A stretch of DNA of 54,913 bases from Mesorhizobium liriopis. Lineage in GTDB: Bacteria > Pseudomonadota > Alphaproteobacteria > Rhizobiales > Rhizobiaceae. Below the pieces are notes generated by a model, which was given only the letters and a program-made list of their open reading frames with translations, did not search any database and had not been told where the DNA came from. Below are positions 27,352 to 35,515 of the stretch, piece after piece. The stretch lies in contig NZ_JAMXQS010000011.1 in the NCBI RefSeq assembly GCF_024053505.1, positions 1 through 54,913 of the forward strand, read 5' to 3'. The position numbers and the translations under genes were made by a program. How positions within the stretch are numbered: the stretch's first letter is position 1; each line of letters opens with the position of its first letter.

Positions 27352-28106
27352 GCGAACCAGCGCCCTTCCCCTAGGCTTTCCGCGATCTCCACAAAGGCTT
27401 CAGTCGCATCACGATGGACGCTGTGTCCGACGTTGGGCATGATGACAACCGCGCGCTCTCCGACCTCGGCACGCAGCTGTGCTTGATCCTCGGTTGGCAC
27501 GAAGCGGCTTACTTCGGGCAGAACCCAGACGGTGCGAACCGCATCGGCAAGTGCTCTGGCGCGAGAACGGAGATCCCAAGGCGCATTGCCGGAAAAGGCT
27601 GCGCGGGCGTCATCGAAATCGATCTGAAAGAGGGAGACTACCTTCCACGCGGCATCGAGCTCGGACCAGCCGGGATTGAGCGCGCACAAGCCCTCCACGG
27701 TGCGGGGCATGTTGGCTTCGTCCCAGTCGAGCATGGCCTTGGGTGTCTCCTTGTCCGCGAAGAAGGAGACCGGGTCTTCGAGCAGCACGGATTTCGGGCG
27801 GAAGATGCCACGCTCGACGCCAAGCTGGGCGAGGGTGCCACCGAAGGAGTGGCCAATCAGGAGATCGGGCTCGGTGGGAACGCTCTCCGCGAAGTCGGCG
27901 AGGAGCGCGTCGAAGGAAAAGTCACCATTGCCACGTGTGCTTTCGCCATGGCCGCGCATGTCGGGCGCGATGAAGCACCAGCCGCGCTCCGCCATAAGGC
28001 GAGCAGGCTCCGTCATCGCGCCGCCGTTGGCGGTGATGCCATGGAGGGCGACGACGGTGCGGGATGCTCCCATGTCACCCCAGCGGAAGGTATTCAGGCG
28101 TGCCAC
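27348..28106 (-). CDS. Alpha/beta hydrolase
   Basis: 252 residues from a GTG at 28106, preceded by GCAGGAGA at good spacing and only 2 bases after the upstream stop; a longer frame starting at 28166 is rejected. Oxyanion stretch VVALHGITANGG, nucleophile elbow LIGHSFGGT (Ser) and C-terminal His in NVGHSVHRD are all present. Substrate unknown. Within this operon it could open a lactone or ester formed downstream of nucleoside cleavage. Confidence 0.88.
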   Translation of the reverse strand: MARLNTFRWGDMGASRTVVALHGITANGGAMTEPARLMAERGWCFIAPDMRGHGESTRGNGDFSFDALLADFAESVPTEPDLLIGHSFGGTLAQLGVERGIFRPKSVLLEDPVSFFADKETPKAMLDWDEANMPRTVEGLCALNPGWSELDAAWKVVSLFQIDFDDARAAFSGNAPWDLRSRARALADAVRTVWVLPEVSRFVPTEDQAQLRAEVGERAVVIMPNVGHSVHRDATEAFVEIAESLGEGRWFA

Positions 28107-28108
28107 TG

Positions 28109-28861
28109 TTAGTCTCCTGCCGACCAGCCGACGATCCCCTGCCATAGGCGCTTGTAACCCGACCATTCAACGAAGGCGGACGGCGCCCAATGGGGAGCAC
28201 AGTCAGATGTGAAAGCCACACTCCTGCCCTCTCCGGCCTCGCCGGCCACGATGAGCGGATCGTCGCCCACACAGGCGATCACGGTAGCGTCGGGCTTGGC
28301 GGAAACGCGGTTGTAGCCCAAGAGATGCGGCCAGGCGCCGTCGATGCCGGCCACGATCGGGTGCTTGGCCACCACTTCCGGCGTCACGCCCTGCGGGCGC
28401 TCGGCGCGGTCGTCGCCACGCTCGAGTGTGACGGGAAGCACCTCTTCCACGGCAGAGCCCGCATACTGACCCTTCCCGTCGATGCCCTGGAAGGTCATGT
28501 AGCCGCCCACCATTACAAGGCCGCCGCCGGAACGCACATAGTCGCGGATGGCGTGGAGACGGTTGGGCAGGACCTTGGAGCGAACGAAGGTGTCGGGATG
28601 GAGCAGCAGCGTGTTCGCGCCGATGTCGCTCAAAATCACGCTGTCGTATTCCTTGAGCGCGTCAGCCGTGAAGGGGAAATCACGCGCAGCGACGTGCGCG
28701 GGCTGGTAATGCACGTCCCAGCCGCCTTCCTCCAGCGCATCGCGCAGGAAGCCTACTCCTTCTTGGTACTCGGTGGTGGTGAAGCTATCGAAGCCCTTCT
28801 GGTGGATCGAGTGAACGGTCCAGGACTCACCTGCGATCAGGACGCGGCGGGGGTCAGTCAT
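28109..28861 (-). CDS. Glutamine-amidotransferase-like protein (PF07090 type)
   Basis: 250 residues from the ATG at 28861, which overlaps the nucleoside hydrolase stop (ATGA). Flavodoxin/GATase-like fold: VLIAGESWTVHSIHQKGFDSF at the N-terminus, DSVILSDIGANTLLLHPD, a glycine-rich YVRSGGGLVMVGGYMTFQG, and a C-terminal TSDCAPHWAPSAFVEWSGY. The usual amidotransferase Cys is not evident in the elbow (MVGGYMTF), so glutamine hydrolysis is doubtful. Homologues often sit beside sugar-catabolic genes. Biochemical function unknown. Confidence 0.82.
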   Translation of the reverse strand: MTDPRRVLIAGESWTVHSIHQKGFDSFTTTEYQEGVGFLRDALEEGGWDVHYQPAHVAARDFPFTADALKEYDSVILSDIGANTLLLHPDTFVRSKVLPNRLHAIRDYVRSGGGLVMVGGYMTFQGIDGKGQYAGSAVEEVLPVTLERGDDRAERPQGVTPEVVAKHPIVAGIDGAWPHLLGYNRVSAKPDATVIACVGDDPLIVAGEAGEGRSVAFTSDCAPHWAPSAFVEWSGYKRLWQGIVGWSAGD

Positions 28862-29814
28862 GATGGGGTCTCGCTGTTGGAAGAAGAGGATGCCAGGCGG
28901 CGGAGCGCATCGAGGAAGGCTCGGCGGAGCGCTCGTGGGTCGAGGCCAATCGCCACCTCGCAGTTTGCGGGCATCCCTGCGCGGCAGGCGAAGTCGACGA
29001 CGGTGCGCCCGTACGTGTGGCGGCCGGCAAGCTCCACCTCGACGCGCGCAGGCGCCCAGCGGGCAAGCGCCGGCTCGGCCGCGAGTAGCGGCGCCACAGG
29101 GTCGTTGAGCGGCATCAAAGTAGGCCCTAGCAGGCCGGGGCGGAAGGTGAGCACGAGGGAGTGCAGAAGTTCGGCGGCAAAGCCTGCCATAGGTCCGCCC
29201 ATACTTTCCACTTCGCCCGCCAGATCGGCGTCGATGCCGAGCTCGGGCGTTACGTCGAGTGGAACGAGTCGGATCGGAACGCCCGAGCCGAACACAACTG
29301 CTGCGGCTTCGGGATCGCAGAGCATGTTCCACTCGGCAGCGGCCGTCTTGTTGCCCAGGCCCCATGCGCCGCCCAACGAGACCACGCGCTCGATGCGGGA
29401 GGCGAGATCAGGATAGGCGCGAAGCAGCATCGCGAGGTTGGTGAACGGGCCGGTGCAGACGATCGTGGTCTTGTTGGCGGCTTTGAGCGTGTCGGCCATC
29501 AGCTCCACCGAATGGCGCGGGTCAAGCGGGACGGCGGGAAGATCGGGGCGTTCAGGGTCGAGGGCTGAGGTCTGGTCGAGCACACCGGCTACCAGCCGCT
29601 CGCGCACAAGGGGACCGACAGCACCTGCCGAGACGGGAACGGGCCGGGCATAGCTCAGCGTGATCGCGGCGTTCCTTGCTGTGCGGTGGGCTTCGAGGTG
29701 GCCCGCGCCCGTGGTGACAGCGGCAAGCTCCAGACCCGAATGGCCGGAGGCGACCAGGATGGCCAACGCGTCGTCGTTGCCGGGGTCGCAGTCATGGATG
29801 ATGCGTAGGTTCAT
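28858..29814 (-). CDS. Inosine/uridine-preferring nucleoside hydrolase
   Basis: 318 residues from the ATG at 29814, overlapping the permease stop (ATGA). The calcium and ribose site is canonical: IIHDCDPGNDDALAIL at the N-terminus, TGPFTNLAMLLRAYP in the middle and a C-terminal stretch ending near TYGRTVVDF. It cleaves ribonucleosides to ribose and base in the cytoplasm, after uptake by the ABC importer encoded just upstream. Confidence 0.94.
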   Translation of the reverse strand: MNLRIIHDCDPGNDDALAILVASGHSGLELAAVTTGAGHLEAHRTARNAAITLSYARPVPVSAGAVGPLVRERLVAGVLDQTSALDPERPDLPAVPLDPRHSVELMADTLKAANKTTIVCTGPFTNLAMLLRAYPDLASRIERVVSLGGAWGLGNKTAAAEWNMLCDPEAAAVVFGSGVPIRLVPLDVTPELGIDADLAGEVESMGGPMAGFAAELLHSLVLTFRPGLLGPTLMPLNDPVAPLLAAEPALARWAPARVEVELAGRHTYGRTVVDFACRAGMPANCEVAIGLDPRALRRAFLDALRRLASSSSNSETPS

Positions 29815-30728
29815 ACTTTGGTCTCGGTGATGGCGGCAGGACGCCCCTTGGTGCTGGCGCGCCAGCGGGCGAAGGTCAGGCCGACGACGGCTGCGAGATA
29901 AGGCAGCATCAGCACGAACTGCGACGGCAGCGCGAAGGCCTGGAGCCGGTCGCCGACCGCGCCGAAGAAACCGAACATCAGCGAGGCCGCGGCCGTCATC
30001 CAGGGCGTGCCTGCGCCGAAAAGTGTTGCGGCAAGCCCGATGAAGCCGCGGCCCGCACTCATCTCGGGCAGGAAGAAGTGGAGCCGGTCCATGGCGAGCT
30101 GCGCGCCGGCAAGCCCGGCGAGCACGCCACTTAAGAGGAGTGCGAGTGCCTTCATACGGTCGGTGCGGATGCCGGCGGAGCGCGCGGCCGCCTCGTCCTC
30201 GCCGGTAGCGCGGAGGTTGGCGCCGGTCGGCGTGCGGTAAAGGAAGACGAAGCTCGCGGGGATGGCGAGGATGGCGAGAAGCGCGATGAAGCTCTGGCCT
30301 TCGAGCATGGGGCCGAGCACTGGCACGAAGGACAGCGCGCCCGCAGGTAAATGCCAGATGTCGGGGAAGGTAATGGGGCGAAGGCCGCCGGGGCTGTTGT
30401 AGACGCGCTCGAGCAGGAACAGGATGCTGCCCGAGGCGAGGATGTTGATGCCCAGCCCTGCCACAATGAAGTCCGCGCCGAAGCGTAACGTGATGACGGC
30501 GAGGATCTGGGAAACGAGGCATGCGGCAACGAGTGCCGCTGCAAAGGCATAGAGCGCGTTGCCGGTGACATCCCCCACGGCGATCGCGGTGAAGGCCGCG
30601 ACCAGCATCATGCCCTCGACAGCGACATTGAGGATGTTGGCGCGCAGGGTGATCATGGCGGCAAGGGCTGCGAGCAGGATCGGAACGGTCTGCTCGAGCA
30701 CGGCTGCGGGAAGAGTGACGAGGTCCAT
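29811..30728 (-). CDS. ABC transporter permease, nucleoside-type (second subunit)
   Basis: 305 residues from the ATG at 30728, 11 bases after the first permease gene. The BPD_transp_2 fold shows LRANILNVAVEGMMLVAAF, then a long loop with PTGANLRATGEDEAAARSAGI (ATPase contact) and AGLAGAQLAMD. Together with the permease at 30740 it forms the membrane channel for nucleosides. Confidence 0.93.
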   Translation of the reverse strand: MDLVTLPAAVLEQTVPILLAALAAMITLRANILNVAVEGMMLVAAFTAIAVGDVTGNALYAFAAALVAACLVSQILAVITLRFGADFIVAGLGINILASGSILFLLERVYNSPGGLRPITFPDIWHLPAGALSFVPVLGPMLEGQSFIALLAILAIPASFVFLYRTPTGANLRATGEDEAAARSAGIRTDRMKALALLLSGVLAGLAGAQLAMDRLHFFLPEMSAGRGFIGLAATLFGAGTPWMTAAASLMFGFFGAVGDRLQAFALPSQFVLMLPYLAAVVGLTFARWRASTKGRPAAITETKV

Positions 30729-30739
30729 GGCGCTTGCCC

Positions 30740-31765
30740 TCAGTGGCGGGACGACTGGCGGCGCAGGCGGGCCGTCATGAGGAGGACGAGGAGGCCGGTG
30801 AGAAGCGCGACCAGGGAGCGGGGCACGTCCGTCGCGATCTGCATGTAGGCGGCACCATTCAGCATCAGCGCGTAGAAGAGCGCAGTGACAAGCGCGCTGA
30901 TGGGGTGGACGCGAGCGAGCAGCGCAACCGTCAGCGCAACTAGGCCGTAGGCGGGGGAGAAGTTTTGCTCGAAGCGGTGGCCGGTGCCGAGCACGTAGAG
31001 CGCGCCGGCTAGTCCCGCCATGCCGCCCGAGACGATCATTGCCTCGATAACGCGGCGGGCGGCGGGCACGCCCACGGTTTCCGCAAAGCGTAGGTTGGTG
31101 CCGGCGGCCCTGACTTCCGAGCCCCAGACGGTGCGGAAGAGGAGCACCCAAGCGAGAACTGCGAGCACGACCGCGACGAGGAAGGCGGATGTGGCGTTGG
31201 GAACGCCGGGGATCGAGGGCAGCCAGACGCTTTCCGGCAGCGTCCAGCTGATTGCGCCATAGGTGGTAGTGTCGCGCAAGAGGTGATTCACGAGATAGGA
31301 TGTGAATAAGAGCGCAACGAAGTTGAGCATCAAGGTGGTGACCACCTCGTCCACTTGGAGCTTCACCTTAAGAACAGCGGGGATGTATCCCCAAAAGCCG
31401 CCAGCGGCGATCCCGACAAAGACGCAGAGCGGCAGGAGCACGAAGCCCGGCAGGCCAGGAAGCGCCAGCCCCATCACGGTGGCGGCCATCGCGCCGAGGT
31501 AGAGCTGGCCTTCACCGCCCACGTTGAACACGCCCGCGCGGAAGGCGAAGACGATGCCGATCGCGATCAGCGCAAGTGGGGTCGCGCGGTTGATGAAGAG
31601 CGCGAAATTGCCGAGCGACTGGAAGTTGGCGAAAAGAAGCTCGCGATAGGCGAGCACGGGCTCGTCGGCGATCGAGGCCACGAGCAGGAAGCCGAGGAAG
31701 AGCGTGAGCGCGATGGCCCCAAGGGGGGCTGCGACGGCGCGCAGAAGCTGTCGGAACGCCTTCAT
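30740..31765 (-). CDS. ABC transporter permease, nucleoside-type (first subunit)
   Basis: 341 residues with a start overlapping the ATPase stop (ATGA). Membrane helices with the family stretch FRAGVFNVGGEGQLYLGAMAA and ATPase-contact loop TVWGSEVRAAGTNLRFAETVGV. Belongs to the YufP-like permeases that pair with BMP binding proteins. Confidence 0.93.
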   Translation of the reverse strand: MKAFRQLLRAVAAPLGAIALTLFLGFLLVASIADEPVLAYRELLFANFQSLGNFALFINRATPLALIAIGIVFAFRAGVFNVGGEGQLYLGAMAATVMGLALPGLPGFVLLPLCVFVGIAAGGFWGYIPAVLKVKLQVDEVVTTLMLNFVALLFTSYLVNHLLRDTTTYGAISWTLPESVWLPSIPGVPNATSAFLVAVVLAVLAWVLLFRTVWGSEVRAAGTNLRFAETVGVPAARRVIEAMIVSGGMAGLAGALYVLGTGHRFEQNFSPAYGLVALTVALLARVHPISALVTALFYALMLNGAAYMQIATDVPRSLVALLTGLLVLLMTARLRRQSSRH

Positions 31766-33303
31766 GCAGCTTGCGCCTCGCCGCCATTCATGAGGATGCC
31801 GATGCGCTCTTCTTCCGCTTGCTTGCGCGGCAGTACGGCAAGCATCCGGCCGCGATACATGACGCCGATACGGTCCGAGAGAAGGAGCACCTCGGAGAGT
31901 TCAGATGAGATGAGGAGTACGGCAGCACCTGCGTCGGCTGCCTCCAGGATGCGGGAGTGGATGAATTCGGCGGCACCGATGTCTAGCCCGCGCGTCGGCT
32001 GCGCAACCACGAGCACGCGGGGGCGGCGCGCCATCTCACGGGCTACCACGAGCTTCTGCATGTTGCCGCCCGATAGCTGGCCGATGGCACGGTCGGGGGC
32101 CGCACCACGCACGTCGAACTCCCGGATGGCTCGTTCTGCGAAGGCGTCACGCCGGGCGGGATCAACTAGGCCGCCGCGCAGGAGGTGCGCGCGCCTGTAG
32201 TTGGTGGCGGCCACGTTCTCGGCGATGGTCATGGTCGGGCTTAGCCCCCGGTCAAGCCGATCTTCCGGCACAAAGCCCAAACCGGCGCTAATCCGCTCGG
32301 GAACGGTCGTGCCGGTGATCGCGCGACCGTTCAATCGAACGGTGCCGGCTTGGATGGGCAGGAGGCCGGCGATGGCCTCAGCCAGTTCGGTCTGCCCATT
32401 TCCGTCCACTCCCGCTATGCCCACCACCTCGCCCGCGCGGACGGCGAGCGAAACGGCGTCGAGCAGGCGGCGGCCTGAGGCATTGCTGACGGACACATTC
32501 TCCAGTTCGAGAAGGGCGGGGCCGAAGGTGCGCGGCTTGTCGGCATCCGCCCCGCGGCCCGACAAGAACACTTGGCGGCCCACCATGGCACGCGCGATGT
32601 CGGCCTCGCTCACTTCCGCTGCCAAATGCGTCCCCACGCTTTCGCCGTGGCGGAGCACGGACACGTGGTCGGCTACCGCCTTCACCTCGCGCAGCTTGTG
32701 GGTGATGAAGAGCACGGTGCGGCCGCGCTCTCGCAAATTCGCGATCACGTCGAGTAGCTCGCCGACCTCGGGCGGGGTGAGAACGGCGGTCGGCTCGTCG
32801 AGGATCAGGATCTCGGCGTCGAAAGCGAGCGCCTTGAGGATCTCCACGCGCTGCCGTTGGCCGACCGACAGGCGGCCGACTGGGGCGCGGGGGTCGAGGT
32901 CGAAGCGGTAGCGCGCGATTAGCTCGGCCGCGCGGCGTTCCATCTCGGCTCGGTTAGAGAAGACAAGATACTTGCGCGGGTTACGCCCGAGATAAAGGTT
33001 CTCGGCCACGCTCATCGAGGGCACAAGCTTGAAGTGTTGATGCACCATACCGATGCCGAGCCGCGATGCGGCGATCGGGTCGGGTATTGAGACAGGCATG
33101 CCGCGCAGGCTGATTGTGCCCGCATCAGCTTGGTGGATGCCTGCGAGGATGTTCATCAGCGTAGACTTGCCCGCCCCGTTCTCGCCGCACACGACGTGCA
33201 CTTCGCCGGGTGCAACAGACAGATCGACGCTTTTCAGCGCCTCCTTGTCGCCGAAGCGCTTGGCTATGCCTTGAAGGGTGAGGATGGCGGTGCTGCCGTC
33301 CAT
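31762..33303 (-). CDS. ABC transporter ATPase, nucleoside-type, two nucleotide-binding domains
   Basis: 513 residues from the ATG at 33303; the first 14 codons of the longer frame are rejected. NBD1: Walker A GENGAGKST, signature LSVGQRQRVEI, Walker B ILILDEPTAVLTP. NBD2: degenerate Walker A GVDGNGQTE, signature LSGGNMQKLVVARE and VVAQPTRGLD, normal for this family. It powers the importer of the BMP cluster. Confidence 0.94.
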   Translation of the reverse strand: MDGSTAILTLQGIAKRFGDKEALKSVDLSVAPGEVHVVCGENGAGKSTLMNILAGIHQADAGTISLRGMPVSIPDPIAASRLGIGMVHQHFKLVPSMSVAENLYLGRNPRKYLVFSNRAEMERRAAELIARYRFDLDPRAPVGRLSVGQRQRVEILKALAFDAEILILDEPTAVLTPPEVGELLDVIANLRERGRTVLFITHKLREVKAVADHVSVLRHGESVGTHLAAEVSEADIARAMVGRQVFLSGRGADADKPRTFGPALLELENVSVSNASGRRLLDAVSLAVRAGEVVGIAGVDGNGQTELAEAIAGLLPIQAGTVRLNGRAITGTTVPERISAGLGFVPEDRLDRGLSPTMTIAENVAATNYRRAHLLRGGLVDPARRDAFAERAIREFDVRGAAPDRAIGQLSGGNMQKLVVAREMARRPRVLVVAQPTRGLDIGAAEFIHSRILEAADAGAAVLLISSELSEVLLLSDRIGVMYRGRMLAVLPRKQAEEERIGILMNGGEAQAA

Positions 33304-33347
33304 GGAGCGTGTCCAAGTGAGAAGAAAAAAGAAGCGGACGGGCACGC

Positions 33348-33371
33348 GGGACCGGGAGACCCCCCCGGCCC
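33348..33371 (-). other. Hairpin between binding-protein and ATPase genes
   Basis: Stem GGGCCGGG on the minus strand pairs with CCCGG-T-CCC (one bulged base). It sits in the 86-base gap after the BMP gene, without a T-tract. Such hairpins often protect the upstream mRNA so that binding protein is made in excess. Confidence 0.5.
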
Positions 33372-33389
33372 GTCCACTCGGGAAGCGCC

Positions 33390-34406
33390 CTACTTCGCTG
33401 CGAAGGCGCTGGCGACGGTGACGGAGCCGGAAGCGACGCCCGCGCGGGCTTCGTCCACCTTCGCCTTGGCGGAAGCTGGTACAATGGCATCGTTCAAGAC
33501 GAGGCCCACGCCGTCGTTCTTTAGGCCATAGATCACCAGCGTGCCGAAGGGCGCGGTGCCGGACTTCACCTGCTTGATCGAGTCGTAGATCGAGTTGCCG
33601 ATCTGCTTCAGCATAGAAGCGAGCACGTTCTTTGGGTGCAGGTCGTTCTGATTGGAATCGACGCCGATCGCGTACTTGTTCTGGTCGGCGGCTGCCTTGA
33701 GGATGCCGAGGCCCGCGGGGCCTGCCACGTTGTAGACCACGTCGGCGCCGTTGCTGATCGCGGTGCGGGTCAGGTCATAGGCCTTCTGCGCGTCATTGAA
33801 CGAGCCGATGAAGATCACCTGCACTTCGGTGCCGGGCACGGCGCTCTCGGCGCCCTGCTTGAAGCCCATGATGAAGTCCTGGATGATCGGCAGGTCCATG
33901 CCGGCCACGACCGCGACCTTCTTGGCCCCGGAGGACAGCGGGAAGCTCGCCTTGTCTGAGGCTGCAAGGGCAGCGAGCGTCCCGGCGAGGTAGGAGCCCT
34001 CGTTCTGGGCGTATTTCACGGACAGCACATTGGGCTGAGCGAGTTCGTCGTCGAAGAAAACGTACTTCTGCTCGGGATGCTGAGGCGCGACCGCCGCTAG
34101 ATTGTCGTGCATGTTGGGGCCGGTGAAGATCACGTTGTAGGTACCAGCGTTGGAAACGGCTTCCAAGTTTTGGCGCCAGAGCTGGGGGTCTGACGGCGAG
34201 GCCTGAAGCAGACGGACCTTTGCGCCTTCTTCCTTTGCACGGTTGAAGCCTTCAGCGGCCGAGTCGTTGAAGCCGTGGTCCCCCAAGTTGTCGCTCATCA
34301 CATAAACAGTGGAGAATTCTTCCTGGGCGGAAGCGGCAATGGGTGAAAGTGCCAAGCCTGCCGCGGCTAAACTCAGCACGAGGCGGCGGGAAAGGGATGT
34401 GGTCAT
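33390..34406 (-). CDS. BMP-family nucleoside-binding lipoprotein-like periplasmic protein
   Basis: 338 residues with a signal peptide ending near ASA-QEEF (no lipobox Cys). Family pattern: VYVMSDNLGDHGFNDSAAEGFNRA, NVIFTGPNMHDNLAAVAP, VVYNVAGPAGLGILKAA. It is the extracytoplasmic receptor for nucleosides or related ribosides. Its ATG overlaps the LacI stop (ATGA), so regulator and receptor are co-translated. Confidence 0.93.
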   Translation of the reverse strand: MTTSLSRRLVLSLAAAGLALSPIAASAQEEFSTVYVMSDNLGDHGFNDSAAEGFNRAKEEGAKVRLLQASPSDPQLWRQNLEAVSNAGTYNVIFTGPNMHDNLAAVAPQHPEQKYVFFDDELAQPNVLSVKYAQNEGSYLAGTLAALAASDKASFPLSSGAKKVAVVAGMDLPIIQDFIMGFKQGAESAVPGTEVQVIFIGSFNDAQKAYDLTRTAISNGADVVYNVAGPAGLGILKAAADQNKYAIGVDSNQNDLHPKNVLASMLKQIGNSIYDSIKQVKSGTAPFGTLVIYGLKNDGVGLVLNDAIVPASAKAKVDEARAGVASGSVTVASAFAAK

Positions 34407-35428
34407 GTGCTTGTTCCTTGTCTCTGGAATGGGCTCTTAGACCCGTTAGCGACTGACTGCCTTTCCACCAGCGCGACCGGGAGGCGCGTGACGGGAGCAG
34501 TTTCTTGATTATTGAGAAGTGCCAAGAGAGAGCGGCATGCCGCCTGCCCCATGGCATTAACCGGCTGCCGCACGGTGGTAAGGGCAGGCGCCAGCATGTC
34601 AGCGAATGGCATGTCATCGAAGCCGACGACGGAAATATCAGCGGGTACGGCGATGCCACGTTCACGAAGCCGGCCCATAGCCCCAATGGCGATAAAGTCG
34701 CTTCCAGCAAAAATAGCCGTGGGAGGCGCGGCACCGTCGAAAAGCGCGTCCACGGCCCTCGCGCCGAACTCGCGCGAGTAGGCACCCGACACGACTTGGG
34801 GCACTCCGTCTTCCACCTCTCCCATCGCGCGCCGAAAGCCCGCTTCACGCTCAATGGCGCTCATCAGTCCCGCAGGCCCACCCAGATAGGCAATTTGACG
34901 GTGGCCACGATCAAGAAGATGGCGTGTGGCGACATACCCGCCTGCCTCGTTCTCGACGAAGACTCGTGGAACATCGACGCCCGGGACGTCCTCGTCCACC
35001 AGTACAACCCGCGCGTGATGCGCCATCCGGGCGGCAAGCATGCCGTCGTCGGGCCGGTTGGTCATCAGGATCAAGCCATCCGCATGCTGATCCTCAAGGA
35101 GGCGAAACGCGGACAATTCACGCTCCGCCACCCCGCGTGTGCTCGACATCATTACGGCGTAACCGTGCCGCTCAGCTTCGTCCTCGATGGCGGCTGCAAG
35201 GTCTGCAAAGAACGGGTTGGCGATCTCAGGGGCAACGATAGCGATCGTCTCGGTGCGCCCGGTGCTGAGCCGTCTGGCAAGCGGATTTGGTCGGTAACGA
35301 AGGCGGAGAATGGCCTCATCGATCCGCGCAGCCGTCGGCTTCGGAAGCTCGATGCGGTGATTCAGATAACGCGAGACAGTGGTCGGCGAAACCCCCGCTT
35401 CTTGCGCGACCTCATTCAACGTAGCCAA
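34403..35428 (-). CDS. LacI-family transcriptional regulator
   Basis: 341 residues from a TTG with GGAGA about 8 bases upstream. [26 protein letters not shown]. The periplasmic-binding-like effector domain includes [22 protein letters not shown] and [17 protein letters not shown]. First gene of the minus-strand nucleoside operon. It probably represses both this operon and the divergent oxidase by binding the palindromes at 35460-35489. The effector is likely a nucleoside or ribose derivative (inference). Confidence 0.94.
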   Translation of the reverse strand: MATLNEVAQEAGVSPTTVSRYLNHRIELPKPTAARIDEAILRLRYRPNPLARRLSTGRTETIAIVAPEIANPFFADLAAAIEDEAERHGYAVMMSSTRGVAERELSAFRLLEDQHADGLILMTNRPDDGMLAARMAHHARVVLVDEDVPGVDVPRVFVENEAGGYVATRHLLDRGHRQIAYLGGPAGLMSAIEREAGFRRAMGEVEDGVPQVVSGAYSREFGARAVDALFDGAAPPTAIFAGSDFIAIGAMGRLRERGIAVPADISVVGFDDMPFADMLAPALTTVRQPVNAMGQAACRSLLALLNNQETAPVTRLPVALVERQSVANGSKSPFQRQGTST

Positions 35429-35459
35429 GCGGTTGTCTCCAGCTCCACACTATGCTGAC

Positions 35460-35479
35460 TTACGAAAGCGCTTTAGTAA
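35460..35479. promoter_or_regulatory. LacI-type operator 1
   Basis: TTACGAAAGC-GCTTTAGTAA is a 20-bp palindrome with one mismatch and the central AAAGCGCTTT typical of LacI-family sites. It is centred 42 bases from the lacI-type start and 46 bases from the oxidase start. Confidence 0.7.
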
Positions 35480-35489
35480 AGCGATTTAC
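35476..35489. promoter_or_regulatory. LacI-type operator 2, overlapping
   Basis: GTAAA-GCGA-TTTAC has perfect 5-bp arms around a GCGA centre and overlaps the right arm of operator 1. The two centres are about 13 bases apart, so both cannot easily be filled on the same DNA face. Confidence 0.5.
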
Positions 35490-35515
35490 GAATGCTTATG
35501 TCAAGAGGATTCCAT

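Noticed and set aside
27414-28112. Long plus-strand frame opposite the alpha/beta hydrolase
   Set aside because: Shadow of a GC-rich gene; the minus-strand frame has catalytic motifs and operon overlaps.
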